NCBI RefSeq assembly: GCF_021295095.1
Contig: NZ_JAJLQX010000001.1
Coordinates: forward strand, 124,001-188,000
From: Phocaeicola oris
Lineage (GTDB): Bacteria > Bacteroidota > Bacteroidia > Bacteroidales > Bacteroidaceae
Length of the DNA: 64,000 nt
Direction: 5' to 3'
Part shown: positions 27,908 to 36,829 of the stretch, piece by piece
Position numbering within the stretch: the first letter of the stretch is position 1
Layout of the letters: every line of letters starts with the position of its first letter
Position numbers and translations under genes: made by a program
Notes under the pieces: model-generated
Told to the model about the DNA's origin: nothing
Databases searched by the model: none
The model's input: the letters and a program-made list of their open reading frames with translations, nothing else

Positions 27908-28768
27908 ATGAGACAGTTAAAGATTACCAAAAGTATCACTAACCGAGAGAGTGCGTCTTTGGACAAATATCTGCAGGAAATCGGTCGTGAAGATTTGATT
28001 TCAGTAGAGGAAGAAGTTGAACTCGCTCAACGTATTAGAAAAGGAGACCGCAGAGCTTTGGAAAAACTTACACGTGCAAACCTCCGTTTTGTAGTGTCTG
28101 TTGCCAAGCAATATCAGAATCAGGGATTGAGTTTGCCTGATTTGATAAATGAAGGAAACCTGGGATTAATCAAGGCTGCAGAGAAATTTGATGAAACGCG
28201 TGGATTCAAGTTTATCAGTTATGCCGTTTGGTGGATCAGACAGTCAATATTACAAGCATTGGCCGAACAGTCGCGTATTGTCCGATTGCCGTTAAACCAA
28301 GTAGGTTCACTGAATAAAATTAGTAAAGCCTTCTCAAAGTTCGAGCAAGAGAATGAACGTAAGCCATCACCAGAAGAATTGGCCGACCAACTTGATATTC
28401 CTGTTGATAAAATATCTGATACGCTGAAGGTATCCGGTCGTCATGTCTCTGTTGATGCTCCTTTTGTTGAGGGAGAAGATAACAGTTTGCTTGACGTCCT
28501 GCCTAATGAGGACTCTCCAATGGCCGACAGGGAATTGGTTAATGAATCACTTTCGAAGGAAATCGACAGAGCACTATCTACGTTGTCCGAAAGGGAAAAG
28601 GAAATAATCCAGATGTTTTTCGGAATAGGTACGCAAGAAATGACGTTAGAAGAAATTGGCGATAAATTTGGTTTGACACGTGAACGTGTGCGCCAAATTA
28701 AGGAAAAAGCCATCAGAAGATTAAGAAATAATTCTCGTAGTAAGTTGCTCAAAGCTTATTTAGGATAA
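27908..28768 (+). CDS. rpoD: Primary sigma factor RpoD (sigma-ABfr type)
   Basis: A 286-residue primary sigma factor, short because region 1.1 and the long non-conserved region of E. coli sigma-70 are missing, as in Bacteroides. Region 1.2 starts [10 protein letters not shown]; region 2 has Leu-Arg-Phe-Val-Val-Ser-Val-Ala, [10 protein letters not shown] and [11 protein letters not shown] (about residues 100-113). Region 4.2 has the recognition helix in Leu-Thr-Arg-Glu-Arg-Val-Arg-Gln-Ile (about 258-266). It is expected to recognise the TAnnTTTG/-33 promoters seen throughout the window. Confidence 0.97.
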   Translation: MRQLKITKSITNRESASLDKYLQEIGREDLISVEEEVELAQRIRKGDRRALEKLTRANLRFVVSVAKQYQNQGLSLPDLINEGNLGLIKAAEKFDETRGFKFISYAVWWIRQSILQALAEQSRIVRLPLNQVGSLNKISKAFSKFEQENERKPSPEELADQLDIPVDKISDTLKVSGRHVSVDAPFVEGEDNSLLDVLPNEDSPMADRELVNESLSKEIDRALSTLSEREKEIIQMFFGIGTQEMTLEEIGDKFGLTRERVRQIKEKAIRRLRNNSRSKLLKAYLG

Positions 28769-28795
28769 GCAAAGCTTGGTTTTCTAACAACAGTC

Positions 28796-28837
28796 AAAAG
28801 CCTAAGTTTGATGTTTTTATCAAGCTTAGGCTTTTTT
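28796..28837 (+). terminator. Intrinsic terminator of rpoD
   Basis: An 11-bp stem (AAAAGCCTAAG / CTTAGGCTTTT), extendable inward, followed by T residues, 28 bases after the stop. Confidence 0.9.
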
Positions 28838-28882
28838 CATGTTTTTTTCTTTTGACGTCTTGGTGGATGTAAAGATTTGCTT

Positions 28883-28890
28883 TATCTTTG
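28883..28890 (+). promoter_or_regulatory. TAnnTTTG promoter box
   Basis: TATCTTTG followed by TAACG, 21 bases before the ATG at 28912. Confidence 0.65.
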
Positions 28891-28911
28891 TAACGTTATA
28901 ATTTGAAATCA

Positions 28912-29385
28912 ATGAAATCTATAAGAATCTTTTTAATCTTAAGCCTCTGTATGCTGCTTTCGGTCTCTTCTATCTATGCTAAAAAAGAGAAGAAAGAAAA
29001 ACAAAAAACCGAAAAAGAACAGAAAGCGAAAGAAGATAAAGGAAAAGAAGAAAGTGTATATATCTTTGGTGTCTCTGCGTCGTTCCTTGATTCGTTGGTT
29101 TACTTTACCGATATAGAGGAACTTCAAGGCGTGCGAATCAAAAAGGATGGGCTACTTCCCTACAGACAGGAATACAGTAATCAACTGAAGAATTACATGG
29201 AACAGACTGAGGGACTGACAAATCGTACATGCTTTATCTACTTTAACAAGAAAAAGAAAAAGTTGGATAAGCTGGAAACAAAACTAAAACAACGCTACGC
29301 AAAAGGAGGAGCATTATATATTCAACAAGTGAATCCAAATACGTTCCACTTTGAAAAATACGAGGAACAAGTATCACAGGAGTGA
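28912..29385 (+). CDS. Secreted Lys-rich hypothetical protein
   Basis: A 157-residue protein with a signal peptide (about residues 1-22, ending Ser-Ile-Tyr-Ala), a highly charged Lys/Glu stretch (about 23-47) and a folded part of about 105 residues (Tyr-Ile-Phe-Gly-Val-Ser-Ala-Ser-Phe-Leu-Asp start, later Asn-Arg-Thr-Cys-Phe-Ile-Tyr-Phe). I use the ATG at 28912 instead of the in-frame TTG at 28903, since it fits the promoter and signal peptide. No family recognised with certainty. Its last 12 bases overlap the 3' end of the convergent HAD gene. Confidence 0.75.
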   Translation: MKSIRIFLILSLCMLLSVSSIYAKKEKKEKQKTEKEQKAKEDKGKEESVYIFGVSASFLDSLVYFTDIEELQGVRIKKDGLLPYRQEYSNQLKNYMEQTEGLTNRTCFIYFNKKKKKLDKLETKLKQRYAKGGALYIQQVNPNTFHFEKYEEQVSQE

Positions 29386-30033
29386 TTCAATTTGCCTCAT
29401 AAGCTCTTTAAATGTATAATCCACAAAATTAGGAATGACAATATCTGCCATTCCTTTTATTTTTTCCGCAGAATTGGTTGTTGCCAAACCAACGACTGTC
29501 ATCTTAGCATCACGTCCGGCTTTGAGTCCACTGAAAGAATCTTCGAAAACAATAGCTTGATCAGGAGTGACTCCACATGTTTCCGCGCCTAAAAGATAGC
29601 AATCAGGATAGGGTTTGGATCGGGTAAAACGTTCAGCCGTTAAAATATAATCGACAAGTTTTTTAATCTCCGGATGATGACGGTAAACAATCTCCATCTT
29701 CTTTATGTTCGAACTGGTAACAATGGCTGTCTTTACCCCATGATTCCGCAAGTTTGTGATGAAATCGACAGTTCCCGGTATATAGTTATATTCCATTGAA
29801 GACTCCCAATCATCTAATAATTTTATAATGGTATTTTGGACTTGAATTTGTTCAGGGAAATAAAGATCGCATATCTGTTTAAGCGTAGTTCCCTTTATTT
29901 TATAGCCGAAATCGGGAATCTCAGGATGATATTTTTCTCCTATCTTATTCCAAAGAATAGTATATTGCGTTTCTGTATCCAGAATCACTCCGTCTAAATC
30001 GAATAGGGCAGCTATCTGTTTATTCTTATCCAT
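29374..30033 (-). CDS. HAD-superfamily phosphatase, beta-phosphoglucomutase-like
   Basis: A 219-residue HAD subfamily IA hydrolase. Motif I is Phe-Asp-Leu-Asp-Gly-Val-Ile-Leu-Asp-Thr-Glu (nucleophile Asp near residue 12), followed by the four-helix cap; motif II is Ala-Ile-Val-Thr-Ser-Ser (about 109), motif III includes Lys-Pro-Tyr-Pro-Asp (about 144) and motif IV is Val-Phe-Glu-Asp-Ser-Phe-Ser-Gly (about 166). Such enzymes act on sugar phosphates or are phosphoglucomutases; the substrate is not evident. It overlaps the neighbour at 28912-29385 tail to tail by 12 bases. Confidence 0.88.
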   Translation of the reverse strand: MDKNKQIAALFDLDGVILDTETQYTILWNKIGEKYHPEIPDFGYKIKGTTLKQICDLYFPEQIQVQNTIIKLLDDWESSMEYNYIPGTVDFITNLRNHGVKTAIVTSSNIKKMEIVYRHHPEIKKLVDYILTAERFTRSKPYPDCYLLGAETCGVTPDQAIVFEDSFSGLKAGRDAKMTVVGLATTNSAEKIKGMADIVIPNFVDYTFKELMRQIESLL

Positions 30034-30086
30034 TGCTTTTTGTTTGATTTAACATTGCAAAGGTCGTATAATAATCTTATTATTCC

Positions 30087-30094
30087 TAACTTTG
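30087..30094 (+). promoter_or_regulatory. TAnnTTTG promoter box
   Basis: TAACTTTG followed by CAACG, within the divergent gap 30034-30113, drives the lipoprotein and probably the MFS gene behind it. Confidence 0.65.
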
Positions 30095-30128
30095 CAACGC
30101 TAAATAATTCTTAATGCTCTCAATTGAA

Positions 30129-30509
30129 ATGAAAGGTTACATTACAACAGGCTTATTCGTTCTTATGTTTTGTTTGACAGCTTGTAGCAAAAAACCGGCA
30201 ACTGAGAAATTAGCTTTGCTGACCAAGCGGGAAAATAAGAATTTTCCTCAGAGACTGAATGACTCTATTATGATTGACAGCACTACATTTGATAAAGCAA
30301 CCAATACGAAAAGCTATTATTATACAGTGAGTAGGGGACTCGACAATCGGTTAATTATCACAGAGAATTATCTCTCGTTGTACAACGCGCTGAAAGAAGC
30401 TGTTCAGAATTCTGTTGAAATGCGCGACTATTTAAATGCAAACAGCACTATCCGTTATGTATATTACTCCGGATCAACACACCAGCAGTTGGCCGAGTTT
30501 AAGTTTTAA
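30129..30509 (+). CDS. Small hypothetical lipoprotein
   Basis: About 126 residues. The N-terminus Met-Lys-Gly-Tyr followed by a hydrophobic run and Leu-Thr-Ala-Cys-Ser is a type II signal, so the mature protein is lipid-anchored at Cys near residue 19. An in-frame ATG five codons earlier (30114) is an alternative start. The mature part contains Tyr-Tyr-Tyr-Thr-Val-Ser and ends in Gln-Leu-Ala-Glu-Phe-Lys-Phe; no family recognised. The MFS gene begins 10 bases after its stop, suggesting one transcript. Confidence 0.75.
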   Translation: MKGYITTGLFVLMFCLTACSKKPATEKLALLTKRENKNFPQRLNDSIMIDSTTFDKATNTKSYYYTVSRGLDNRLIITENYLSLYNALKEAVQNSVEMRDYLNANSTIRYVYYSGSTHQQLAEFKF

Positions 30510-30519
30510 AAATAAAAAT

Positions 30520-31671
30520 ATGCTTGATGATTTTTTCTATCCCAATGACAACGTTAAAGTGTGGTCAGGGAATTTTATACTTTTAGCCTTTTCCGGATTT
30601 CTTACTTTTGCAATGGTTTATGGATTGCTTACGGCAAATACTATGAATCTGACTGCCGATGAAGACTACACATTTGGGCAAGCAGCCCTTTATATGAGTA
30701 CTTTTGCCATCGGACCTTTCTTAATTGGAAGTTTTAACGCTTTCCTTATTGATAGATATAAGCGAAAGTCGGTTTGTCAACTTGCTTTATTGCTTTTAAT
30801 CGTCACTACTTTTCTGCTACTTTACGTCACTACTCCTTCAGGCATTATGATTCTTCGACTTGCTCAAGGGATTTTTTTCAGTTTAGTAATCATGGCCGGA
30901 GGCAATACTCTTGCAATCGACGTAACCCCTTCACATAAACGGACGCATGCAAATGTATCGTATGCGTGGTCCATTCGTTTCGGATCCTTATTGGGTCTGA
31001 TGTTCAGCGCGTTTTTTTATGGAACTATTCGGTACGAGCATCTTATTTATATACTCTGCGGACTTGGTCTGTTAGGCTTGATCCTTATGTTACCTGTGAA
31101 AGTCAAGTTTCATGCCCCTCTTAACCCTCCGATATTTTCTTTAGATCGTTTCCTTTTACTTAGTACGTTACGTCTGGCAGCCAACTTATTGCTTATTGGA
31201 ATGATTCTTGGATTTCTTATCGGGCATAACTTCGACTATACATTCTTTCTATTGATAGCTGTAGGATTTGTTTTAGCAATAATATTTAATCGATTAAAAC
31301 TGAATGATATATCCATTATAACAGGAACGGAAACAGGTTATGCCGTTCTGATTCTCGGTCTTGTATTGTCAGCTTTATCTACAGGAATTGTCAGTTATTA
31401 CATAGGGTCGGTCATCACCGGAATCGGAATGGGTATCACTCTCTCTCGGTATTTATTGGCATTTATTGGCAAGGCACAACACTGCGAACGGGGAACAGCC
31501 GGCAATACATATATGATAACAATGGAACTGGGTGTATTATTAGGATTCCTTTGTGAGAATATATGGTTGAGTTCTGCGTCAAATCTCGATTATATTGTTT
31601 CATTCGTAATCTGTATATTTAGCGTCATTCTTTTTGAAATAAACAACATAAAGTCAAGGAATTCAAAATAA
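30520..31671 (+). CDS. MFS transporter
   Basis: A 383-residue major facilitator with about 12 hydrophobic helices. Near residue 78 the helix 2-3 loop reads Asp-Arg-Tyr-Lys-Arg-Lys, the MFS signature loop. The start is taken at the ATG at 30520 behind the lipoprotein stop; the longer in-frame ORF reading back into the lipoprotein gene is an artefact. Substrate unknown. No hairpin terminator is seen after it; the 22-bp array at 31803 lies 131 bases downstream in sense orientation. Confidence 0.85.
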   Translation: MLDDFFYPNDNVKVWSGNFILLAFSGFLTFAMVYGLLTANTMNLTADEDYTFGQAALYMSTFAIGPFLIGSFNAFLIDRYKRKSVCQLALLLLIVTTFLLLYVTTPSGIMILRLAQGIFFSLVIMAGGNTLAIDVTPSHKRTHANVSYAWSIRFGSLLGLMFSAFFYGTIRYEHLIYILCGLGLLGLILMLPVKVKFHAPLNPPIFSLDRFLLLSTLRLAANLLLIGMILGFLIGHNFDYTFFLLIAVGFVLAIIFNRLKLNDISIITGTETGYAVLILGLVLSALSTGIVSYYIGSVITGIGMGITLSRYLLAFIGKAQHCERGTAGNTYMITMELGVLLGFLCENIWLSSASNLDYIVSFVICIFSVILFEINNIKSRNSK

Positions 31672-31802
31672 TACATACCATATATCTTTTATTTCTTTCA
31701 GATGGATACCATTACTTTTTGGAAACCGACGGCATGTAACTGCAGGTCCGTACATGAGAATTTGGAAAGGGAGACGCATAACTTTTTCGTATTCATCAAA
31801 AG

Positions 31803-31942
31803 AGTTCATCCGGTCGTCCGGATGAGTTGCTAAAGTCATGCGTATGAGTTGCTCAGTTCATGCGTATGAGTTGTTAAAGTCATCCGCATGAGTTGTTCAG
31901 TTCATGCGTATGAGTTAACCGATTCATACGTATCACTTTCTC
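31803..31942. repeat. 22-bp-pitch array, six units, one with an 8-bp insertion
   Basis: Units start at 31803 (30 bp long, with an extra GTCGTCCG that repeats neighbouring bases), 31833, 31855, 31877, 31899 and 31921. Cores are TCATGCGTATGAGTT (three times), TCATCCGCATGAGTT and the end unit TCATACGTATCACTTT. The left flank TATTCATCAAAAGAGTTCATCC closely matches the left flank of the 50997 array. The gap 31672-32165 otherwise holds only the next promoter. Confidence 0.95.
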
Positions 31943-32128
31943 CGGTCTCTTTATGATAAAATTAAAGAGCCTAATAATGGAATAAAAGCATAGTTTAATA
32001 CACATAGAAAAAGCGTTTCTTTCTTTTCCTTGGACTCAACAATATCATTCTGTTGACAGATACGATTGCTCATTATAGCAAGTTTAAGATAAAGTTGTTT
32101 AAACAGAAGAAAATTCATGTTTTTATAC

Positions 32129-32136
32129 GTACCTTT
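32129..32136 (+). promoter_or_regulatory. TAnnTTTG promoter box for the 32166-38022 operon
   Basis: TACCTTTG, 29 bases before the ATG at 32166, at the head of a six-gene run with overlapping or closely spaced stops and starts. Confidence 0.7.
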
Positions 32137-32165
32137 GTGAATCAATAAACGAAAGAAATAATTCG

Positions 32166-33416
32166 ATGAACAATAATAGTTTGGTTCTGAAGATACGGCT
32201 TGTTATCATGAACTACCTCCAATTTGCAGTTTGGGGAGCCTATCTTACTTCAATGGGAACTTTTCTGGTGAATATAGGAATGGCAGAGCACATTGGTTGG
32301 TTCTATGCTATGCAAGGTATTGTTTCACTATTTATGCCGGCACTGATTGGAATCGTAGCCGATCGATGGGTACCTGCTCAGCGTTTGTTAAGTTTCTGTC
32401 ATATAGTAGCAGCCTTTTTTATGGGTGCTGCATATTGGTATTGTACGGTTTCTCCACAGCCTGCATATTGGCTGCTCTTCACGCTTTATTCGGTAAGTGT
32501 AGCTTTTTATATGCCTACCATAGCTCTTAGCAACTCTGTAGCTTACAATGCGTTGGCGAAGGCCGGACTGGATACGGTGAAAACTTTTCCACCTATTCGT
32601 GTGTTCGGGACTATTGGCTTTATTTGCACCATGTGGATTGTCGATTTGTTGGGATTCCAAAGTAATCAGGGACAATTCGCGGTATCAGCTATTGTTGGAA
32701 TTATTTTAGGATTCTACGCACTCACTCTTCCGGCATGTCCAATTAACGAGACAACGGAGAAAAAGAGTCTGGTCGATTCATTCGGATTGCGTGCATTCAC
32801 TCTTTTCAAACAGAAGAAAATGGCTATTTTCTTTATATTTTCTATGTTTTTAGGAGTCAGTTTGCAAATTACAAATGGTTTTGCCAATCCGTTTATTACC
32901 AGTTTCGGATCTAATCCCGAATATGCCGGAACATTCGGTGTTCAGCATGCTAACATATTGATATCACTTTCACAGGTTAGCGAAACCTGTTGCATCTTGC
33001 TCATACCATTCTTCATGAAACGATACGGAATAAAGAATGTAATGCTCATTGCTATGTTGGCATGGGTATTACGATTCGGATTGTTTGGCTTGGGGAATCC
33101 GGGGACCGGAGTGTGGATGTTTGTCTTGTCAATGATAGTTTATGGCGTTGCTTTTGATTTCTTCAATATATCAGGTTCACTTTATGTAGATAAATCAACC
33201 GACCCTGTTCTTCGTTCCAGTGCTCAAGGCCTGTTCATGCTAATGACAAATGGGATAGGCGCTACGATAGGAACCCTTTCCGCTCAAGCAGTGGTCAACG
33301 CATATACAGTAGATGGAATAACCAATTGGCAGCCTTGCTGGTTTATCTTTGCAGGGTATGCATTAGTGGTAGCAATATTATTCGCTTTGATATTTAAACC
33401 TAAAGAGACAACATGA
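32166..33416 (+). CDS. Nucleoside:H+ symporter (NupG-like MFS)
   Basis: A 416-residue 12-helix transporter of the nucleoside:H+ symporter family. The start Leu-Lys-Ile-Arg-Leu-Val-Ile-Met-Asn-Tyr-Leu-Gln-Phe-Ala-Val-Trp-Gly-Ala-Tyr (near residues 8-26) is characteristic, as is Gly-Trp-Phe-Tyr-Ala-Met-Gln-Gly-Ile. It probably imports nucleosides with protons. Its stop overlaps the next start in an ATGA, so it is coupled to the nuclease gene. A nucleoside importer next to a nuclease is suggestive of nucleic-acid salvage but could be chance. Confidence 0.85.
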   Translation: MNNNSLVLKIRLVIMNYLQFAVWGAYLTSMGTFLVNIGMAEHIGWFYAMQGIVSLFMPALIGIVADRWVPAQRLLSFCHIVAAFFMGAAYWYCTVSPQPAYWLLFTLYSVSVAFYMPTIALSNSVAYNALAKAGLDTVKTFPPIRVFGTIGFICTMWIVDLLGFQSNQGQFAVSAIVGIILGFYALTLPACPINETTEKKSLVDSFGLRAFTLFKQKKMAIFFIFSMFLGVSLQITNGFANPFITSFGSNPEYAGTFGVQHANILISLSQVSETCCILLIPFFMKRYGIKNVMLIAMLAWVLRFGLFGLGNPGTGVWMFVLSMIVYGVAFDFFNISGSLYVDKSTDPVLRSSAQGLFMLMTNGIGATIGTLSAQAVVNAYTVDGITNWQPCWFIFAGYALVVAILFALIFKPKETT

Positions 33417-33979
33417 CAGAAAGTGACTTTATTGAATTGATAATAGAAGGAATGTCTACTATTCTTCATCCTGCGGAAGCCTATGCGCTGGTACTCAAAG
33501 AAGTCGGAGGAGAGAGACGGTTGCCTGTAATTATTGGAGCTCATGAAGCTCAATCTATACGGGTGATAATGGCTAATTATAAATTTCCTCGTCCGTTAAC
33601 TCATGATTTAATGGTGAATTTGATGGAGAAAATGGATATTCACATGAAGAAGGCAGTCATTTATAAAGTAGAAGAAGGGGTATTCTATTCCTATATATAT
33701 ATGGAATATCAGGGAGAAGAGTTTAAATTGGATGCCCGTACCTCGGATGCTATTGCACTGGCATTGCGTTGTGGTGTTCCACTGTATACATTACGAACAA
33801 TTATGGAACATGATCACATGAGCGAGGATGCAGAAGGGCATACATCTGTGACTGTCAATACTGTGGATTTGCCCGAGTTGAAGAGAGCACTCGAGAAAGC
33901 TATTCGAACTGAAAATTATGAGTTAGCTGCTTCACTTCGTGATGAAATCCGTCGTCGTGAAGAAGAACAAAAGCAATGA
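33413..33979 (+). CDS. Bifunctional nuclease family (DUF151) with UVR motif
   Basis: A 188-residue protein. The DUF151 domain (about residues 1-135) has Leu-Pro-Val-Ile-Ile-Gly-Ala-His-Glu-Ala-Gln-Ser-Ile and Asp-Ala-Arg-Thr-Ser-Asp-Ala-Ile-Ala-Leu-Ala, both typical. A C-terminal UVR (UvrB/C-interaction) helix pair follows (about 150-185: Ala-Ile-Arg-Thr-Glu-Asn-Tyr-Glu-Leu-Ala-Ala-Ser-Leu-Arg-Asp-Glu). Family members are reported to degrade DNA and RNA. The UVR tail may recruit excision-repair or Clp-type partners; that is inference. It overlaps the transporter gene by 4 bases. Confidence 0.9.
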   Translation: MTESDFIELIIEGMSTILHPAEAYALVLKEVGGERRLPVIIGAHEAQSIRVIMANYKFPRPLTHDLMVNLMEKMDIHMKKAVIYKVEEGVFYSYIYMEYQGEEFKLDARTSDAIALALRCGVPLYTLRTIMEHDHMSEDAEGHTSVTVNTVDLPELKRALEKAIRTENYELAASLRDEIRRREEEQKQ

Positions 33980-33982
33980 TGT

Positions 33983-34684
33983 ATGCGTCTTTTTTATACT
34001 CCTGACATAGAAAAATCGCCTGAGCTACCCGAAGAAGAAGCAGCTCATTGTCTACGTGTGCTGCGCCTAACGACGGGAGATGAGATTACACTTACCGACG
34101 GGAAGGGATTCTTCTACAAAGCAACGATTTGTGCGGTAACAAACAGACGTTGTCAAGTGAAAATTATTGAAAAGATTCCGGAAAAGAAAGGTTGGACGGG
34201 ACATATTCATATAGCTATGGCTCCGACCAAAAATATGGACCGTACGGAATGGTTCGCAGAAAAAGCAACAGAGATAGGATTGGATGAATTAACATTCTTG
34301 AACTGCAAATTATCGGAGCGAAAAGTAATAAAAACAGAACGCATAGAAAAGATACTCATTTCGGCAGTGAAACAATCATTAAAGGCATCAGTTCCTATAT
34401 TGCATGAGATGATTGATTTCAAAAAGTTTATTGCTCAACCTATAAGCGGACAGAAATTCATCGCTCACTGTTACCCCGACGTGAAACCTTTACTTAAAGA
34501 TATTGCGAAAGAAAAAGAAGATGCTTTGATTATGATTGGTCCTGAAGGAGATTTTAGTAAAGAAGAAGTAGATGCTGCAATTAATGCAGGATTCCAGCCG
34601 ATAAGTTTGGGACAATCCAGATTGCGAACAGAAACGGCCGCATTAGTAGCAAGTCATATTCTAAATTTAAAGAATCAATTATGA
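33983..34684 (+). CDS. rsmE: 16S rRNA m3U1498 methyltransferase RsmE
   Basis: A 233-residue SPOUT methyltransferase. The N-terminal PUA-like domain has His-Cys-Leu-Arg-Val-Leu-Arg-Leu near residue 22; the knot includes Lys-Ala-Thr-Glu-Ile-Gly-Leu-Asp-Glu-Leu, Ile-Gly-Pro-Glu-Gly-Asp-Phe-Ser (about residues 184-191) and Leu-Gly-Gln-Ser-Arg-Leu-Arg-Thr-Glu-Thr-Ala (about 207-217). It methylates U1498 of 16S rRNA near the decoding site. Starts 3 bases after the nuclease stop and overlaps the next gene by 4 bases. Confidence 0.94.
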   Translation: MRLFYTPDIEKSPELPEEEAAHCLRVLRLTTGDEITLTDGKGFFYKATICAVTNRRCQVKIIEKIPEKKGWTGHIHIAMAPTKNMDRTEWFAEKATEIGLDELTFLNCKLSERKVIKTERIEKILISAVKQSLKASVPILHEMIDFKKFIAQPISGQKFIAHCYPDVKPLLKDIAKEKEDALIMIGPEGDFSKEEVDAAINAGFQPISLGQSRLRTETAALVASHILNLKNQL

Positions 34685-36183
34685 AACAAATTCTATGGAA
34701 GTCGTTAATGCTGTTACTCTTAGTATTCACATTGACGAATTGCTCAAGTAAATCGAATTATACGAGTGTTATTCCAAAAAATGCTTCGTTAGTTATTGGG
34801 TTCGACTTTAGAGCAATGTATGAGAAAAGTGGCGTAAAAGGAACGAAAGAAGGAGAACAATTGATAGAATCTTTTACTAAACTTTTAATCAGTCAGTTTG
34901 GAAATGAAAAGAATATAAAGGAGTATATCGAGAATCCGGAGAAGACAGGATTAAAATTGACGGATAAGGTGTATGTTTTTTCAAGTTATCAGTCTAAATT
35001 TTTTGGGTTGGTAATGCACGTCTCCAGTGTAAGCAGATTGAAGAAATTGATAGAATCGGAGAACAAACAATTAAATAAGGAAAGTGGAATTTATTATCAA
35101 GTAGAAGATAATGCTGTCATAGCATTTAATAGCAATACACTTTTGATGGTCTCTTCTCAATACCCAAGCGATATCGGATTAAAAGATCAGGCAATTATGT
35201 TGATGAAAGAAGAATCAAAAGAAAATTCTTCATCCGAGATTAAGCAAGTTATTGAGAAGAAGGATGATATTGATTTATATTTAGACCTCAACTGCGTTCC
35301 GGATGAATACCTTTCAGAGGTTAAAATGGGACTTCCTGCAGACTTTAAACCGGAAGATGTGAAGTTCTTTGCTTCTGTGATATTTGAAAAAGGAAGAGTT
35401 AATATAAAATTGAATAATATAACAAAGAGTCCTAAGATAGTTGATATCTTTAACCAATTGAGTAAGGTTACTTCACAGATTAATGGAAAATTTATGAGTC
35501 TTTTCCCATCGAATACACTATTATGGCTTGGCTCAAACATAAAAGGAAAGGAACTGCTCAATTTACTGGAACAGAATCCGGCAATTAAAAATAATATTCA
35601 ATTCTCAGAGATACCGGTTGATTTGGAACGTGTCATTTCTTCTATCCAAGGCGACGTAGCTATAGGAATCAATTCGTTCGCTACTCCCAGTTTTACTATT
35701 TACGCAGAGATAAATGATGATACTTTCTTGCAGAATACGCTTGATGAACTGAATCCGTTTGTTGATATGGCTATGGGAATGGCTTCCTTAAACAAAATAG
35801 GAAACAATATATACGTATTTAAAGCATATCCTTCAATTCAGGTTTGGTTTGGAGTGGAAGAAAATATGCTATTCGTAAGCAATAGTCAATTTGCGGCCGA
35901 TCATTTTACTCAGGCAGTAGCCGGTTCTTTAAACAATAATGAATGGAGACAGAAAGTGACAAGTAACCGTGGCTTTATTGTTTTAAATTGCGCTCAACTG
36001 ATTAGTGATTCTATGTATTCCGGTTTAAGTAGAGATAACCCGATAAATTTGGTATTATCTCCGTTCGATTATATAGCATTCAATAAAGTTGATTGGCAAA
36101 ATGGAGAACTTAATTTAGTATTGAAGGATAAATCAGCCAATTTGTTAGAGCAAATAATTAAATTGGTTGCAAGTTTAAATTGA
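34681..36183 (+). CDS. DUF4836-like lipoprotein
   Basis: A 500-residue lipoprotein: type II signal ending Leu-Thr-Asn-Cys-Ser (Cys near residue 21), then Val-Ile-Pro-Lys-Asn-Ala-Ser-Leu-Val-Ile-Gly-Phe-Asp, the start shared by the Bacteroidetes DUF4836 group. The rest is two related halves of mixed alpha/beta type with few cysteines. Function unknown. Its start overlaps rsmE by 4 bases and an ABC ATPase begins 1 base after its stop, so it may be the surface or periplasmic partner of that exporter. Confidence 0.8.
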   Translation: MKQILWKSLMLLLLVFTLTNCSSKSNYTSVIPKNASLVIGFDFRAMYEKSGVKGTKEGEQLIESFTKLLISQFGNEKNIKEYIENPEKTGLKLTDKVYVFSSYQSKFFGLVMHVSSVSRLKKLIESENKQLNKESGIYYQVEDNAVIAFNSNTLLMVSSQYPSDIGLKDQAIMLMKEESKENSSSEIKQVIEKKDDIDLYLDLNCVPDEYLSEVKMGLPADFKPEDVKFFASVIFEKGRVNIKLNNITKSPKIVDIFNQLSKVTSQINGKFMSLFPSNTLLWLGSNIKGKELLNLLEQNPAIKNNIQFSEIPVDLERVISSIQGDVAIGINSFATPSFTIYAEINDDTFLQNTLDELNPFVDMAMGMASLNKIGNNIYVFKAYPSIQVWFGVEENMLFVSNSQFAADHFTQAVAGSLNNNEWRQKVTSNRGFIVLNCAQLISDSMYSGLSRDNPINLVLSPFDYIAFNKVDWQNGELNLVLKDKSANLLEQIIKLVASLN

Positions 36184-36184
36184 T

Positions 36185-36829
36185 ATGAACAGTATTGGCT
36201 TACGACAGATTTTGCCGAAAGTGTTTAAGAATCGCGCAGACTTACATTCAGATGTGTGGAATGAGAACATTGAATTCAAGAAAGGAGAGACTTATTTGCT
36301 TGAAGCTGCGTCAGGAACAGGAAAGTCATCTTTGTGCAGTTATATCTATGGCTATCGTTATGATTATATCGGAGAGATTACATTTGATGGTCGGTCGATT
36401 CTTAATCTAAAAGTGAATGATTGGGTAAAGATACGCAAGCAGCATCTGAGTATTTTGTTTCAGGAACTGAGGTTATTTCCGGAATTAACTGCTTATGAAA
36501 ATATAAAGTTGAAGAATTCATTAACCCATTATAGAAAGGAAGATGAAATTAAGACTTGGTTTGAACTGTTAGGCATAGCTGATAAAATGAAGACTAAAGT
36601 TGGACAAATTTCTTTTGGTCAGCAGCAACGTGTTGCTTTCATCAGAGCTTTTTGTCAACCTTTCGATTTTATTCTTTTGGATGAACCCATCAGTCATTTA
36701 GATAATGAGAATGCCCGTGTGATGACACAAATTCTACTTAAAGAGGTAATGAACACGGGCGCAGGTTTGATAGTAACTTCTATCGGAAAACATTTACCCA
36801 TGGTTTATTCAAAAACGTTACAACTATGA
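36185..36829 (+). CDS. ABC transporter ATP-binding protein
   Basis: A 214-residue ATPase with Walker A Ala-Ala-Ser-Gly-Thr-Gly-Lys-Ser-Ser (about residues 40-48), Q loop Leu-Phe-Gln-Glu-Leu, signature Ile-Ser-Phe-Gly-Gln-Gln-Gln-Arg in place of Leu-Ser-Gly-Gly-Gln (about 140-147) and Walker B Phe-Ile-Leu-Leu-Asp-Glu-Pro (about 161-167). It resembles the MacB/LolD/FtsE group. It overlaps the permease by 4 bases; the two make a complete exporter or lipoprotein/lipid extraction system. Confidence 0.92.
   Translation: MNSIGLRQILPKVFKNRADLHSDVWNENIEFKKGETYLLEAASGTGKSSLCSYIYGYRYDYIGEITFDGRSILNLKVNDWVKIRKQHLSILFQELRLFPELTAYENIKLKNSLTHYRKEDEIKTWFELLGIADKMKTKVGQISFGQQQRVAFIRAFCQPFDFILLDEPISHLDNENARVMTQILLKEVMNTGAGLIVTSIGKHLPMVYSKTLQL

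Noticed and set aside
30436-30519. N-terminal extension of the MFS transporter into the lipoprotein gene
   Set aside because: The 28 extra residues are polar and out of frame with the lipoprotein; the ATG at 30520 gives a normal MFS N-terminus.
31951-32145. A 64-codon minus-strand open frame
   Set aside because: It covers the promoter of the 32166 operon, starts without a ribosome site and has no paralogue or domain.
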